Position numbers and translations under genes: made by a program. The notes under the pieces were generated by a model that searched no databases, was not told the DNA's origin, and worked only from the letters and a program-made list of their open reading frames with translations. This document shows positions 16,473-24,908 of a stretch of DNA of 64,000 nucleotides, piece by piece. Source of the DNA: Sphingobacteriaceae bacterium (lineage in GTDB: Bacteria > Bacteroidota > Bacteroidia > Sphingobacteriales > Sphingobacteriaceae). The first letter of the stretch is position 1. Each line of letters opens with the position of its first letter. The stretch lies in assembly GCA_017745075.1 (NCBI GenBank), contig JAGIAD010000015.1, forward strand, positions 1-64,000. Direction: 5' to 3'.

Positions 16473-18368
16473 ATGCAAATTACATCTTTTAAGCAATACG
16501 AAGAAGATTATAAAAAAAGCGTAGAAAACCCAGAGCAGTTTTGGGGTGAGGTAGCACAGAATTTTCAGTGGCGTAAGCCATGGTTTAAAGTTTTATCCTG
16601 GAATTTTAACGAGCCCAATATCAAGTGGTTCGAAGGTGCCAAACTTAATATTACCGAAAATTGTTTAGATCGGCACCTGGCTGCCAGTGGAGATAAACCA
16701 GCCATTATCTGGGAGCCCAATAATCCGGAAGAAGAAAGTGTAACTTATACTTATAAAATGCTGCATGAGCGCGTGTGCCGTTTTGCCAATGTACTGAAAC
16801 GTAATGGCGCAAAAAAAGGCGACCGCATTTGTATTTATATGCCCATGGTGCCCGAACTGGCTATTGCTGTTCTGGCTTGTGCCAGGATCGGTGCTGTTCA
16901 TTCGGTTATTTTTGGCGGTTTTTCTGCAAAGTCTATCGCCGATAGGATCAACGATTCGCAATGTAAATTAGTGATAACCGCCGACGGCTCTTACCGTGGC
17001 AATAAACAAATCCCTTTAAAGGATGTGATCGACGATGCACTGATCGGCTGTCCGACGGTAGAAAAATGTATTGTACTTACCCATATCCGCACTCCGGTTT
17101 CGATGTTAAAAGGTAGGGACGTTTGGTGGGAAGATGAAGTAAAACACGTGAACGATGTTTGCGAAGCAGAAGAAATGGACGCAGAAGATATGCTCTTCAT
17201 CCTGTATACTTCCGGTTCAACAGGAAAGCCAAAAGGAGTAGTACATACCTGTGGTGGTTATATGGTTTATGCGGGTTATACCTTTGCCAATGTATTTAAT
17301 TATCAGCCTGGCGAAGTTTATTTCTGTACAGCCGATATCGGCTGGATTACCGGGCACTCTTATATTGTTTACGGACCGCTTTCGCAAGGTGCTACTTCGG
17401 TACTGTTCGAAGGTATTCCAACTTATCCTAGTCCATCGCGTTTTTGGGATATTGTAGAAAAACATAAGGTAAATACGCTATACACGGCTCCGACCGCTAT
17501 ACGTTCTTTAATGAGCTATGGCGATGAGCCTTTAAATGGAAAAGATTTAAGCACCATCCGGGTTTTAGGTTCGGTAGGAGAGCCTATAAACGAGGAAGCA
17601 TGGCATTGGTTTGATGAGAAAATCGGGCATGGCAAAGCGCCTATTGCCGATACCTGGTGGCAAACAGAAACCGGGGGGATTATGATTTCGCCCATTGCTA
17701 CGGTAACGCCAACCAAACCTAGCTTTGCAACCTTGCCTTTACCAGGTATTCAGCCGATCCTGGTCGACGAAAATGGTAATGAGATCGAAGGCAATGGCGT
17801 AATGGGCAACCTTTGCATCAAATTTCCGTGGCCTGGTATGCTGCGTACAACTTATGGCGATCATGAACGTTGCAAACAGACTTACTTCTCTACTTATGAA
17901 AATTTATATTTCACCGGCGATGGTTGTTTACGCGATGAAGATGGTTATTACAGGATCACAGGAAGGGTAGACGATGTGCTGAATGTTTCGGGCCACCGTA
18001 TCGGTACTGCAGAGGTAGAAAATGCAATTAACATGCATGCCGGTGTGGTTGAAAGTGCAGTGGTGGGCTACCCTCATGATGTAAAAGGTCAGGGCATTTA
18101 TGCCTTTGTGATTTATCCAGACATGCATGGAGAAGCTGACCTGTCTAAAAAAGACATTCTGCAGACCGTAACGCGCGTAATTGGAGCCATTGCAAAGCCT
18201 GATAAGATATTATTTGTTTCTGGTCTGCCAAAAACACGTTCGGGAAAAATTATGCGTAGAATTCTACGCAAGATTGCCGAAGGGGATACCAGTAATTTAG
18301 GCGATACCTCTACACTGCTGGATCCAGGTGTGGTAGAAGAGATTATTGAAGCAGCTAAGAAACTTTAG
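16473..18368 (+). CDS. acs: Acetyl-CoA synthetase
   Basis: Makes acetyl-CoA from acetate, ATP and CoA via acetyl-AMP. The 631 residues from the ATG at 16473 (MQITSFKQYEEDYKKSVENP) fit the family; the open frame back to 16407 adds a stretch without similarity. The AMP-binding signature YTSGSTGKPKGVVHT is present. So are the WWQTETGG motif of acetate-activating enzymes and the hinge and CoA regions (TGRVDDVLNVSGHRIGTAEVE). The C-terminal PKTRSGKIMRRILR carries the lysine that protein acetylases modify in the family. Confidence 0.96.
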   Translation: MQITSFKQYEEDYKKSVENPEQFWGEVAQNFQWRKPWFKVLSWNFNEPNIKWFEGAKLNITENCLDRHLAASGDKPAIIWEPNNPEEESVTYTYKMLHERVCRFANVLKRNGAKKGDRICIYMPMVPELAIAVLACARIGAVHSVIFGGFSAKSIADRINDSQCKLVITADGSYRGNKQIPLKDVIDDALIGCPTVEKCIVLTHIRTPVSMLKGRDVWWEDEVKHVNDVCEAEEMDAEDMLFILYTSGSTGKPKGVVHTCGGYMVYAGYTFANVFNYQPGEVYFCTADIGWITGHSYIVYGPLSQGATSVLFEGIPTYPSPSRFWDIVEKHKVNTLYTAPTAIRSLMSYGDEPLNGKDLSTIRVLGSVGEPINEEAWHWFDEKIGHGKAPIADTWWQTETGGIMISPIATVTPTKPSFATLPLPGIQPILVDENGNEIEGNGVMGNLCIKFPWPGMLRTTYGDHERCKQTYFSTYENLYFTGDGCLRDEDGYYRITGRVDDVLNVSGHRIGTAEVENAINMHAGVVESAVVGYPHDVKGQGIYAFVIYPDMHGEADLSKKDILQTVTRVIGAIAKPDKILFVSGLPKTRSGKIMRRILRKIAEGDTSNLGDTSTLLDPGVVEEIIEAAKKL

Positions 18369-18383
18369 TTTATATATTTAACA

Positions 18384-18419
18384 AGAAAGCCTCGGGATGT
18401 ACATCCCGAGGCTTTCTTG
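18384..18419. terminator. Bidirectional terminator between acs and susD
   Basis: Perfect stem AAGAAAGCCTCGGGATGT / ACATCCCGAGGCTTTCTT with essentially no loop. It serves both acs (plus) and the convergent SusD gene (minus). Confidence 0.9.
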
Positions 18420-18435
18420 TTTATTGGCGGTTATG

Positions 18436-19803
18436 CTAGTAACCTGGATTTTGCTTTAAAGCTTTATTCACATTAATTTCTCGGTCTGGGATTGGGAAAA
18501 CCAGTTTGGGGTCATCATAAGCATATGTGCCTATCGAACGTTTGGTACGTTTATAATCATGAAGCCTAAAACCTTCATAATCCAATTCTTTTTCTCGTTC
18601 GTTTAAAATAATGCCTAAGGTAGGCACTACGTCACTTAATCCGGCCCTTGCCCTCAAGGTATTGATATCACTGGCCGGTGTGGCACCTACAACTGTACCT
18701 AGCCTGAAATTACATTCAGCACGGATCAGATACTGTTCGGTAATCCTGCAAACAGGAATATTATCATAAAAGCTGTACCATTTTTTAGTGAAAAGACCTG
18801 TTCTTGCACCCGTACCATCATAAATCATTTCAGTTTGTCGTTTATCACCTGCTTCGAATGAGTTGTAAAAGTTGGTGTTTACCAGCGCATCAGCCCGACC
18901 AACATTTCCGCCTGTAGCATTTTGGTAGCTGGCATAAAAAGTAGCTAGCCCATCATTAGAGGTTCCTGCATTGCTTTGTTCGTTCTGTTTGATTTCAAAA
19001 ATACCTTCATTAGAATTTTTGGTTCTGAATGGTGCCTCAAGAGAATTGGTAATTAAGTGATATGGGCTGTTGGTAATAATATCATTGGCTATATCCCTTG
19101 CTAAGGCATACTTGCCTTCCTGCAGGTAAACCCTAGCTAAAAAAGCCTTTGCAGCATATTGATCATCAACTGCAGACAATTTTGTAATAGCAGATTTTAA
19201 ATCATTTTCTACCGCTGTATATACTTCTGCAACGGTGTTCCTTGCAACAGAATTGGTTACATTATCGATAGTTTTAACCGCCTTTGTAATAATAGGAACA
19301 CCTAAATTTGCGTTGGCGCCAGATGCATCATAAGGCAGAGCATATAATCTTACCAGTTCGAAATGCATTATCCCTCTGATAAATAAAGCTTTGCCTTCTA
19401 TTACGCTTTTGGTATTAGCATCGCTTACCACATTTAATGCAGAAAGTACAATATTTGCGGTATTAATTGTGCTGTAAGCCGTTACCCAGGTTCTTCTTAC
19501 GTCGGCATTGTCAGATACAATAGATTTGCTGGAAATGTTGCGATAAGTAGTAAAAGTACCACGCCAGGTTAGATAATTATCGCTGGCATAAAGATCTGGT
19601 ATAAATACAAGGTTATTTCCATAAAGATCGCCGGTAGCCATAAAAGTATAAGCTCCTATTAATGCGTTTTGAACATCTGCAGTTGTATTGAGTGCCACAT
19701 TGGCATCAATATTTTGTTTAGGATCTATTTCTAATTGCTTTTTGCAGCTGGATATGCTTAACAAAAGGAAAAATCCCGCCAATATATTTTTATAATTTTT
19801 CAT
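18436..19803 (-). CDS. SusD/RagB family nutrient-binding lipoprotein
   Basis: Surface lipoprotein that caps the SusC pore and captures substrate. The chosen start at 19803 gives MKNYKNILAGFFLLLSISSCKKQ with lipobox SSC; the frame to 19824 overlaps the end of susC. The N-terminus continues LEIDPKQNIDANVALNTTADV, typical of RagB/SusD. TPR-like helices follow (NTANIVLSALNVVSDANTKSVIEGKALFIRGIMHF shows the family pattern), and the C-terminus has REKELDYEGFRLHDYKRTKRS and the closing ALKQNPGY. 455 aa. No hydrolase gene flanks this pair, so the substrate is open. Confidence 0.93.
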   Translation of the reverse strand: MKNYKNILAGFFLLLSISSCKKQLEIDPKQNIDANVALNTTADVQNALIGAYTFMATGDLYGNNLVFIPDLYASDNYLTWRGTFTTYRNISSKSIVSDNADVRRTWVTAYSTINTANIVLSALNVVSDANTKSVIEGKALFIRGIMHFELVRLYALPYDASGANANLGVPIITKAVKTIDNVTNSVARNTVAEVYTAVENDLKSAITKLSAVDDQYAAKAFLARVYLQEGKYALARDIANDIITNSPYHLITNSLEAPFRTKNSNEGIFEIKQNEQSNAGTSNDGLATFYASYQNATGGNVGRADALVNTNFYNSFEAGDKRQTEMIYDGTGARTGLFTKKWYSFYDNIPVCRITEQYLIRAECNFRLGTVVGATPASDINTLRARAGLSDVVPTLGIILNEREKELDYEGFRLHDYKRTKRSIGTYAYDDPKLVFPIPDREINVNKALKQNPGY

Positions 19804-19813
19804 ATCTAATGTT

Positions 19814-22800
19814 TTATAAGCCAATGTTTACGCCAAATGTGATGGTTCTTGCTTGTGGTGGAGTGTAAAAATCGTGGCCCAGTTGAATATTGTCAGACTG
19901 GAGATTGCCGCCACTAGGGGTATTTACTTCTGGATCGTAACCTTTATAACCAGTTATGGTAAACAGATTAAGGGCTGAAGCAAATATTTTTACATTTTGC
20001 AATTTATATTTATTGGCAAAAGTTTTAGGTATATTATAGCTAAAAACCACACTTTTTATCCTCAGATAAGAACCATCCTGTATCCATCTGGACGATGGGC
20101 TTGTACCGTTCCCTTCACCAAATCTTGGTTGTGGAATAGGGGTATTGCGGTTCGTCGGCGTCCAATAGTTTAACTGATCAATGGTTTGATTATCAAAATA
20201 ATCGCCATTGGCAGATTGGAAAACACCTGCCATGTTGTAGATGTCGTTACCAGAAACAAATTGTGCCTGTACATCCAGATCGAAGTTTTTGAAAGAGAAA
20301 TGGTTTCCAAAACCACCGAAAAATTTAGGGTTAGGATCACCAAGTTTTTGATTTTGGGCAGCGGTATAATCGTTGGTTGTTGTAGTTCTTGAAGCATCTA
20401 CGTAGTAAAGTGCATCTCCATTGGCAGGATCAACACCAGCATAAGCTTTTCCATAGAAATAACCCAATGGCTCGCCAACTGCAACACGGCCTAAAAATCT
20501 TCCCCCCGGATAAATTGGTTGATCATTAACCAAGCGTAAAACCTTATTTCTGTTTAATGAGATGTTAAAAGAGGTAGACCATTTAAACTCCCCTACAAAG
20601 TTTCTGGTATTTAAAGAGAATTCAAACCCTCGGTTCTGCATATCGCCAATATTTTGTGTAATAGACGAAAAACCGTTTGTCGCTGCGATTGGTGCATTTA
20701 GCAATAAATCGGTTGTTTTCTTTTTATAATATTCAACCGTACCTGAAATCCTGTCAGAAAATAAACCAAAATCTAAACCAACATTATAATTGGTGGTATT
20801 CTCCCAGCTTAAATTCGGATCGCCTAATTGGCTCGGACGTGTACCGCCTACACCAGCATAATTAACGCCGCGATATAAATTCCTCGAGGCAAAATCGCCA
20901 ATTTCTGCATTACCTGTTAAACCATAACTTCCCCTAAGTTTTAATAGACTTAACCAACTGCTCGATTTTAGGAAATCTTCCTGGTTAATAATCCAACCTG
21001 CTGAAACTGCAGGGAAAGTTCCATATCTATTATTCACACCAAATCTTGATGAACCATCCGTTCTTATTGATGCACTTAACAGATATTTATCTTCATATTT
21101 GTAATTTACCCTGGCTAGATAAGAAACAAAAGTATGCCTTGTTTCTGAAGACTCACCAGCAGAAATTACCGCCGCGCTTGCAATCTTAGTAAAACTGTCT
21201 GATGGTAAAGTAGTTCCTGTTACCGACGAATACCTGAATTTTGTATCCTGAAAGGCAAAACCAGCCATTACATTCAGGTTATGCTTTTCGTTAAAAGTTT
21301 TGGTATAATTAAGGGTGTTGTTTGTGTTGAAATTAATGGATTTTGCCATATAATCAGTCGAAGACCCCCCTGTACTACCACCGTCCTGGGTTTTCGATCC
21401 TAAAAACTGCTCCTCTTCCAGGTTGTTGAAATCAAAACCATACTCACTCCTAAAAACTAAGTCTGGTGTAATTTTTAAGCTTGCATAAGCATTCGCAAAG
21501 GTCCTGTAAGTAGTTGATAGGTTTTTACCGTTATCATAATCAATTAAGCTGTTATAATAAACTGTAGAGCCATTTAATTGACCTGATGCATCGCGTACAG
21601 GCTGAATTGGTGGCAGAGCATTTAATTGTAGTGGATTAGAAAAGGCATTATCGGTAGGTATACGGTAATTATCTACTTTAGAGATGTTAATTGAGCCTCC
21701 AACATCTAAAATTTTCGAAACTGAATGATCTAAACTTAACCGGCCACCAGTACGTACGTAACGGTTGCTAACAATAATTCCATCATTATTATTGTAGTTT
21801 CCAGATAGCATAAACCTGGTTTTTGCATCGCCACCATTAATATTTATGCTGTATTGTTGGGTGTGCCCCCTTCTAAAAGCTTCGTTAACCCAATTGGTGT
21901 TGTTATTGCTCGTCCAGTCATCTGTACCGGTATAATCTTTCCACATTTCTGCTGCATTGGCATAGTCGCCATTATCATAATTATTATACTTAAAAGATGC
22001 ATCTAATAATTGTCGGTATTGATCGGCATCTAAAAAATTACCTTTTTTTGTTGGATCGCTAAAGCCGGCATAGTATCCAATATCAATATTGGTTCTTCCC
22101 TGCTTACCCTTCTTTGTTGTAATGAGTACAACCCCGTTTGATCCCCTTGCACCATAAATAGCTGCAGAGGCTGCATCTTTCAACACTTCCATCGATTCAA
22201 TATCATCCGGACTAATTGCTGCAAGCGGGTTATCAGCTTCTGTATAGGTTCCTAATGCTTCACTTACGATAGGAACACCATCGATTACAAATAGGGGCTG
22301 GTTACTAGCCGAAATAGAGGAAATACCCCTTACACGAATCTGAAGTGCCTGCCCCAGTTTACCACTACCCGAGTTGATAAAAACACCCGGCGCTTTACCT
22401 TGTAATACACCTTCAACGGTTGGTACTGGCCTGTCTTTAAAATCTTCAGCGGTAACCTTTGCAATAGAACCCGTTACATCACGCTTGTTCTGCGTACCGT
22501 AACCCACTACAACCACATCAGATAGGGTATTGTTATCTTCCTCCAGACTTACATTAATGGCTTGCCCGGTGATGGGCACTTCTTTACTTTTGTAGCCGAT
22601 AAAGCTAAAAACAAGTATTTTAGCATTGTCTGTAACAGTTAATTTAAAAGCTCCCGAGGCATCGCTTTGCGTGCCATTGGCTGGTGAGCCTTTTACAAAT
22701 ACGCTAACGCCTGGAAGCGGTCCAGAGGTCGACGTTACTTTTCCGGTAATTACTTTGCCTTGTGCGAAAGCAAACGAAATTACACAGAGAGATAAAATCA

Positions 22801-22825
22801 TACTTAAGAGTAGTTTTTTCATCAA
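19814..22825 (-). CDS. SusC/RagA family TonB-linked outer membrane transporter
   Basis: TonB-dependent pore of 1003 residues that imports the ligand held by the SusD partner 10 bp downstream. Order: signal peptide (MMKKLLLSMILSLCVISFAFAQ), carboxypeptidase-like domain (KVITGKVTSTSGPLPGVSVF), TonB box-like DVVVVGYGT, plug domain with LFVIDGVPI and AAIYGARGSNGVVLITTKKG, then the 22-strand barrel ending ITFGVNIGL. No N-terminal STN domain is present, so anti-sigma signalling is not expected. No regulator gene is adjacent. Confidence 0.95.
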   Translation of the reverse strand: MMKKLLLSMILSLCVISFAFAQGKVITGKVTSTSGPLPGVSVFVKGSPANGTQSDASGAFKLTVTDNAKILVFSFIGYKSKEVPITGQAINVSLEEDNNTLSDVVVVGYGTQNKRDVTGSIAKVTAEDFKDRPVPTVEGVLQGKAPGVFINSGSGKLGQALQIRVRGISSISASNQPLFVIDGVPIVSEALGTYTEADNPLAAISPDDIESMEVLKDAASAAIYGARGSNGVVLITTKKGKQGRTNIDIGYYAGFSDPTKKGNFLDADQYRQLLDASFKYNNYDNGDYANAAEMWKDYTGTDDWTSNNNTNWVNEAFRRGHTQQYSININGGDAKTRFMLSGNYNNNDGIIVSNRYVRTGGRLSLDHSVSKILDVGGSINISKVDNYRIPTDNAFSNPLQLNALPPIQPVRDASGQLNGSTVYYNSLIDYDNGKNLSTTYRTFANAYASLKITPDLVFRSEYGFDFNNLEEEQFLGSKTQDGGSTGGSSTDYMAKSINFNTNNTLNYTKTFNEKHNLNVMAGFAFQDTKFRYSSVTGTTLPSDSFTKIASAAVISAGESSETRHTFVSYLARVNYKYEDKYLLSASIRTDGSSRFGVNNRYGTFPAVSAGWIINQEDFLKSSSWLSLLKLRGSYGLTGNAEIGDFASRNLYRGVNYAGVGGTRPSQLGDPNLSWENTTNYNVGLDFGLFSDRISGTVEYYKKKTTDLLLNAPIAATNGFSSITQNIGDMQNRGFEFSLNTRNFVGEFKWSTSFNISLNRNKVLRLVNDQPIYPGGRFLGRVAVGEPLGYFYGKAYAGVDPANGDALYYVDASRTTTTNDYTAAQNQKLGDPNPKFFGGFGNHFSFKNFDLDVQAQFVSGNDIYNMAGVFQSANGDYFDNQTIDQLNYWTPTNRNTPIPQPRFGEGNGTSPSSRWIQDGSYLRIKSVVFSYNIPKTFANKYKLQNVKIFASALNLFTITGYKGYDPEVNTPSGGNLQSDNIQLGHDFYTPPQARTITFGVNIGL

Positions 22826-23021
22826 ATCGTTGATTTAGTTAGTGATGTTTAATAATTGATAGAAATAATACCGTTAATATAAATAAAATCTACATAAACC
22901 TGTGAGAAAAAGGTAAAATATCATGCTTATTTAGACGATTGGCCAAAAAACGAAACAAAAAGTGGTTGAAATTTGTTGGTTAATTCAAAAAATCATTGTT
23001 CAAAGCCATAAAAACACGAGC

Positions 23022-23179
23022 ATGGATAAGTTAGCAATAAAAGGAAAAGTTAAGCAAGCTTATGCTGATTTAACAGACGATGATTTAAAACACGAAGAAG
23101 GCAAGACGATGAACTGTTAGGGAAACTGCTACAAAAAACAGGAAGAGAGGAACTTGTGAAATGGATAAATTTTTTATAA
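23022..23179 (+). pseudogene. Frameshifted CsbD-like stress protein fossil
   Basis: Reads MDKLAIKGKVKQAYADLTDDD then LKHEEGK before a one-base deletion. Restoring one base after GGCAAG continues KDDELLGKLLQKTGREELVK then WINFL and a stop. This matches the CsbD family (small stress proteins). Compared with family members it also lacks a few residues between the first KGK and the QAYADLT segment. As it stands the frame stops at 23120. The remaining 22826-23242 region holds the SusC upstream sequence and nothing else recognisable. Confidence 0.7.
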
Positions 23180-23242
23180 TGTCAATTCAATAACTAAACA
23201 GGTGATCAAATTTTTGAACGCCTGTCTGCTTTAAAAACAATT

Positions 23243-24289
23243 ATGGCCGACATAGCCCAGCGGTTTGCGCAAAATCCGATCTTAGCTCCAAAAGATTTAC
23301 CACCCAGCAGGGAGGGACTGGAAATTGCTTGCCTGCTAAATCCCGGCGTTTTTACATTTGACGGAAAAATATGGCTGCTGATTCGTGTAGCTGAAAGACC
23401 TGCACAAAAAGCAGGTATCATCTCTTTCCCGATTTTAAAGAAACATGGAATAGAAATTCTGGAGATCGAAGAAAATGCCCCATTTTTAAGTACAACCGAT
23501 CCGAGGGTAATTCGTTACAGAGGTGCCGATTATTTAACTACCTTATCTCATTTAAGATTGGTTTGCAGTGATGATGGCATTCATTTTTATCAACCTGAAG
23601 GTTTTCCTCTGCTACAGGGAGAAGGCAAAGATGAAACGTTTGGAATTGAAGATTGCCGCGTTTCCTTAATCGGCGATACTTATTATTTAACCTTTACTGC
23701 AGTTTCCGGGCATGGGGTAGGCGTGGGGATGCGTACCACGCAGAATTGGAAAGATTTCGAAAATCACGGGATGATCATTCCGCCTCATAATAAAGATTGC
23801 GCCATATTTGAAGAGCGTATAAATGGTAAATTTTATGCGTTGCACAGGCCCAGCAGTGTAGCTTTAGGCGGTAATTATATCTGGCTTGCTGAATCACCTG
23901 ACGGGATCCATTGGGGAAAGCACAGGTGTATTGTTAAAACCAGGGCAAACCTGTGGGATAGTGCCCGTGTGGGTGCAGGTGCAGCGCCAATCAAAACCGC
24001 AGAAGGGTGGCTCGAAATATATCACGGTGCAAATGAAAAGCATCAGTATTGTTTGGGCGCTTTTTTAATGGATTTGAATGATCCGTCAAAAGTACTTGCC
24101 AGAACCAAAGAACCGATTATGGTACCTAAGGAGGATTACGAACTGCATGGCTTTTTTGGCGAGGTAGTATTCACAAATGGTCACATTGTTAACGGCGATG
24201 AACTAACCATTTACTATGGTGCAGCTGATGAATTTGTTTGTGGGGCTAAGTTTTCGATAAAGGAAATTTTAGCGAATTTACGGTTTTAG
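23243..24289 (+). CDS. Glycoside hydrolase family 130, mannoside phosphorylase-like
   Basis: GH130 enzymes phosphorolyse or hydrolyse beta-mannosides (for example mannosyl-GlcNAc cores or mannooligosaccharides). The 348 residues form a five-blade propeller. Family landmarks: NPGVFTFDGKIWLLIRVAER (33-52), TTDPRV (84-89), GIEDCRV (134-140, with the catalytic Asp at 137 where most members have EDPR), and ESPDGIHWG. No signal peptide, so cytoplasmic. It is unlinked to the GH92 genes by 20 kb, but the chemistry fits with them. Two GCAAACGTTTGY palindromes lie just downstream. Exact specificity is not readable. Confidence 0.9.
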   Translation: MADIAQRFAQNPILAPKDLPPSREGLEIACLLNPGVFTFDGKIWLLIRVAERPAQKAGIISFPILKKHGIEILEIEENAPFLSTTDPRVIRYRGADYLTTLSHLRLVCSDDGIHFYQPEGFPLLQGEGKDETFGIEDCRVSLIGDTYYLTFTAVSGHGVGVGMRTTQNWKDFENHGMIIPPHNKDCAIFEERINGKFYALHRPSSVALGGNYIWLAESPDGIHWGKHRCIVKTRANLWDSARVGAGAAPIKTAEGWLEIYHGANEKHQYCLGAFLMDLNDPSKVLARTKEPIMVPKEDYELHGFFGEVVFTNGHIVNGDELTIYYGAADEFVCGAKFSIKEILANLRF

Positions 24290-24313
24290 CCTAAAAAAGC
24301 ATACTATTTTAGC

Positions 24314-24325
24314 GCAAACGTTTGT
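24314..24325. promoter_or_regulatory. LacI-type operator-like palindrome GCAAACGTTTGT
   Basis: Near-perfect palindrome centred on CG, 25 bp after the GH130 stop codon, with a second copy 132 bp on. LacI/GalR proteins bind such sites. The flanking bases differ from the AAAACGTTTT sites further right, so a different regulator may be involved. Confidence 0.5.
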
Positions 24326-24445
24326 GTGTTCTTCTGGGTAATAGAAAGGCATATTGTATAGGGTATTATTCAGTTTAGTAATTTTTTATCTTAGGCTTTT
24401 TTGAATTATATCATTATTTTGTTTGCTATTATTCTGGAAATTAAC

Positions 24446-24457
24446 GCAAACGTTTGC
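24446..24457. promoter_or_regulatory. LacI-type operator-like palindrome GCAAACGTTTGC
   Basis: Perfect 12 bp palindrome upstream of the small frame at 24534 and of the Rhs locus. Paired with the site at 24314, a spacing that would allow looping. The 619 bp interval 24290-24908 otherwise holds only the small frame at 24534 and a hairpin at 24653. Confidence 0.5.
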
Positions 24458-24533
24458 CTTATATTTTTTAATAATGTAATATGTTATTGTTCTAAATTGT
24501 AGCCTAGTATAGTTTAAACAATTATCATTTTAC

Positions 24534-24644
24534 ATGATGAAAAAAATGTTACTTCTGCTCTCAGTAACTTTCATAATTAGTGCATGTCTTGCACAAATAA
24601 AAGTTTGTCATTTACCCATTATCAGAATCAATTTTTCAGGATGA
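24534..24644 (+). CDS. Short frame with a lipoprotein-like signal peptide, possibly a remnant
   Basis: 36 codons: MMKKMLLLLSVTFIISACLAQ, a convincing signal peptide with a lipobox-like ISAC, then only 15 residues before a stop. It lies downstream of the operator-like palindromes and directly upstream of a hairpin. It may be the surviving 5' end of a lost secreted protein, or a leader peptide. Too short to assign. Confidence 0.3.
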   Translation: MMKKMLLLLSVTFIISACLAQIKVCHLPIIRINFSG

Positions 24645-24652
24645 TAGAATGT

Positions 24653-24686
24653 ATTCTTTGAAGTTTGTGACTTCAAAGAATCTTTT
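24653..24686 (+). terminator. Hairpin before the Rhs locus
   Basis: Arms ATTCTTTGAAGT / ACTTCAAAGAAT with a 5 nt loop followed by CTTTT. A likely terminator isolating the Rhs transcription unit from upstream. Confidence 0.6.
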
Positions 24687-24908
24687 GCTGATTCTCGATG
24701 AATTATATATAGTATGAATAAACTGTCGCTTCTCTTCGGGCATGCTTAAGTATAGGACCATTATCAAGGAGTATTTTGAAATTATTGAAAATTTTGCCTT
24801 GAATATCTAATGGCCAATTTTAATAAGCGTGAATTAATTTATGAATTATTACAAGTATAAAATTATACTAAATCCTTAATAAAATCAGATTCTAAATGAA
24901 ATGCTAAA

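Noticed and set aside
18384..18419. Long near-perfect palindrome as a possible regulatory site
   Set aside because: Its position between two convergent genes and the A/T flanks explain it as a shared terminator.
18436..22825. Possible link of the first SusC/SusD pair to the mannosidase PUL
   Set aside because: It is on the other strand, about 17 kb away, and has no AAAACGTTTT site upstream. Only the GH130 gene lies nearby and it is divergent.
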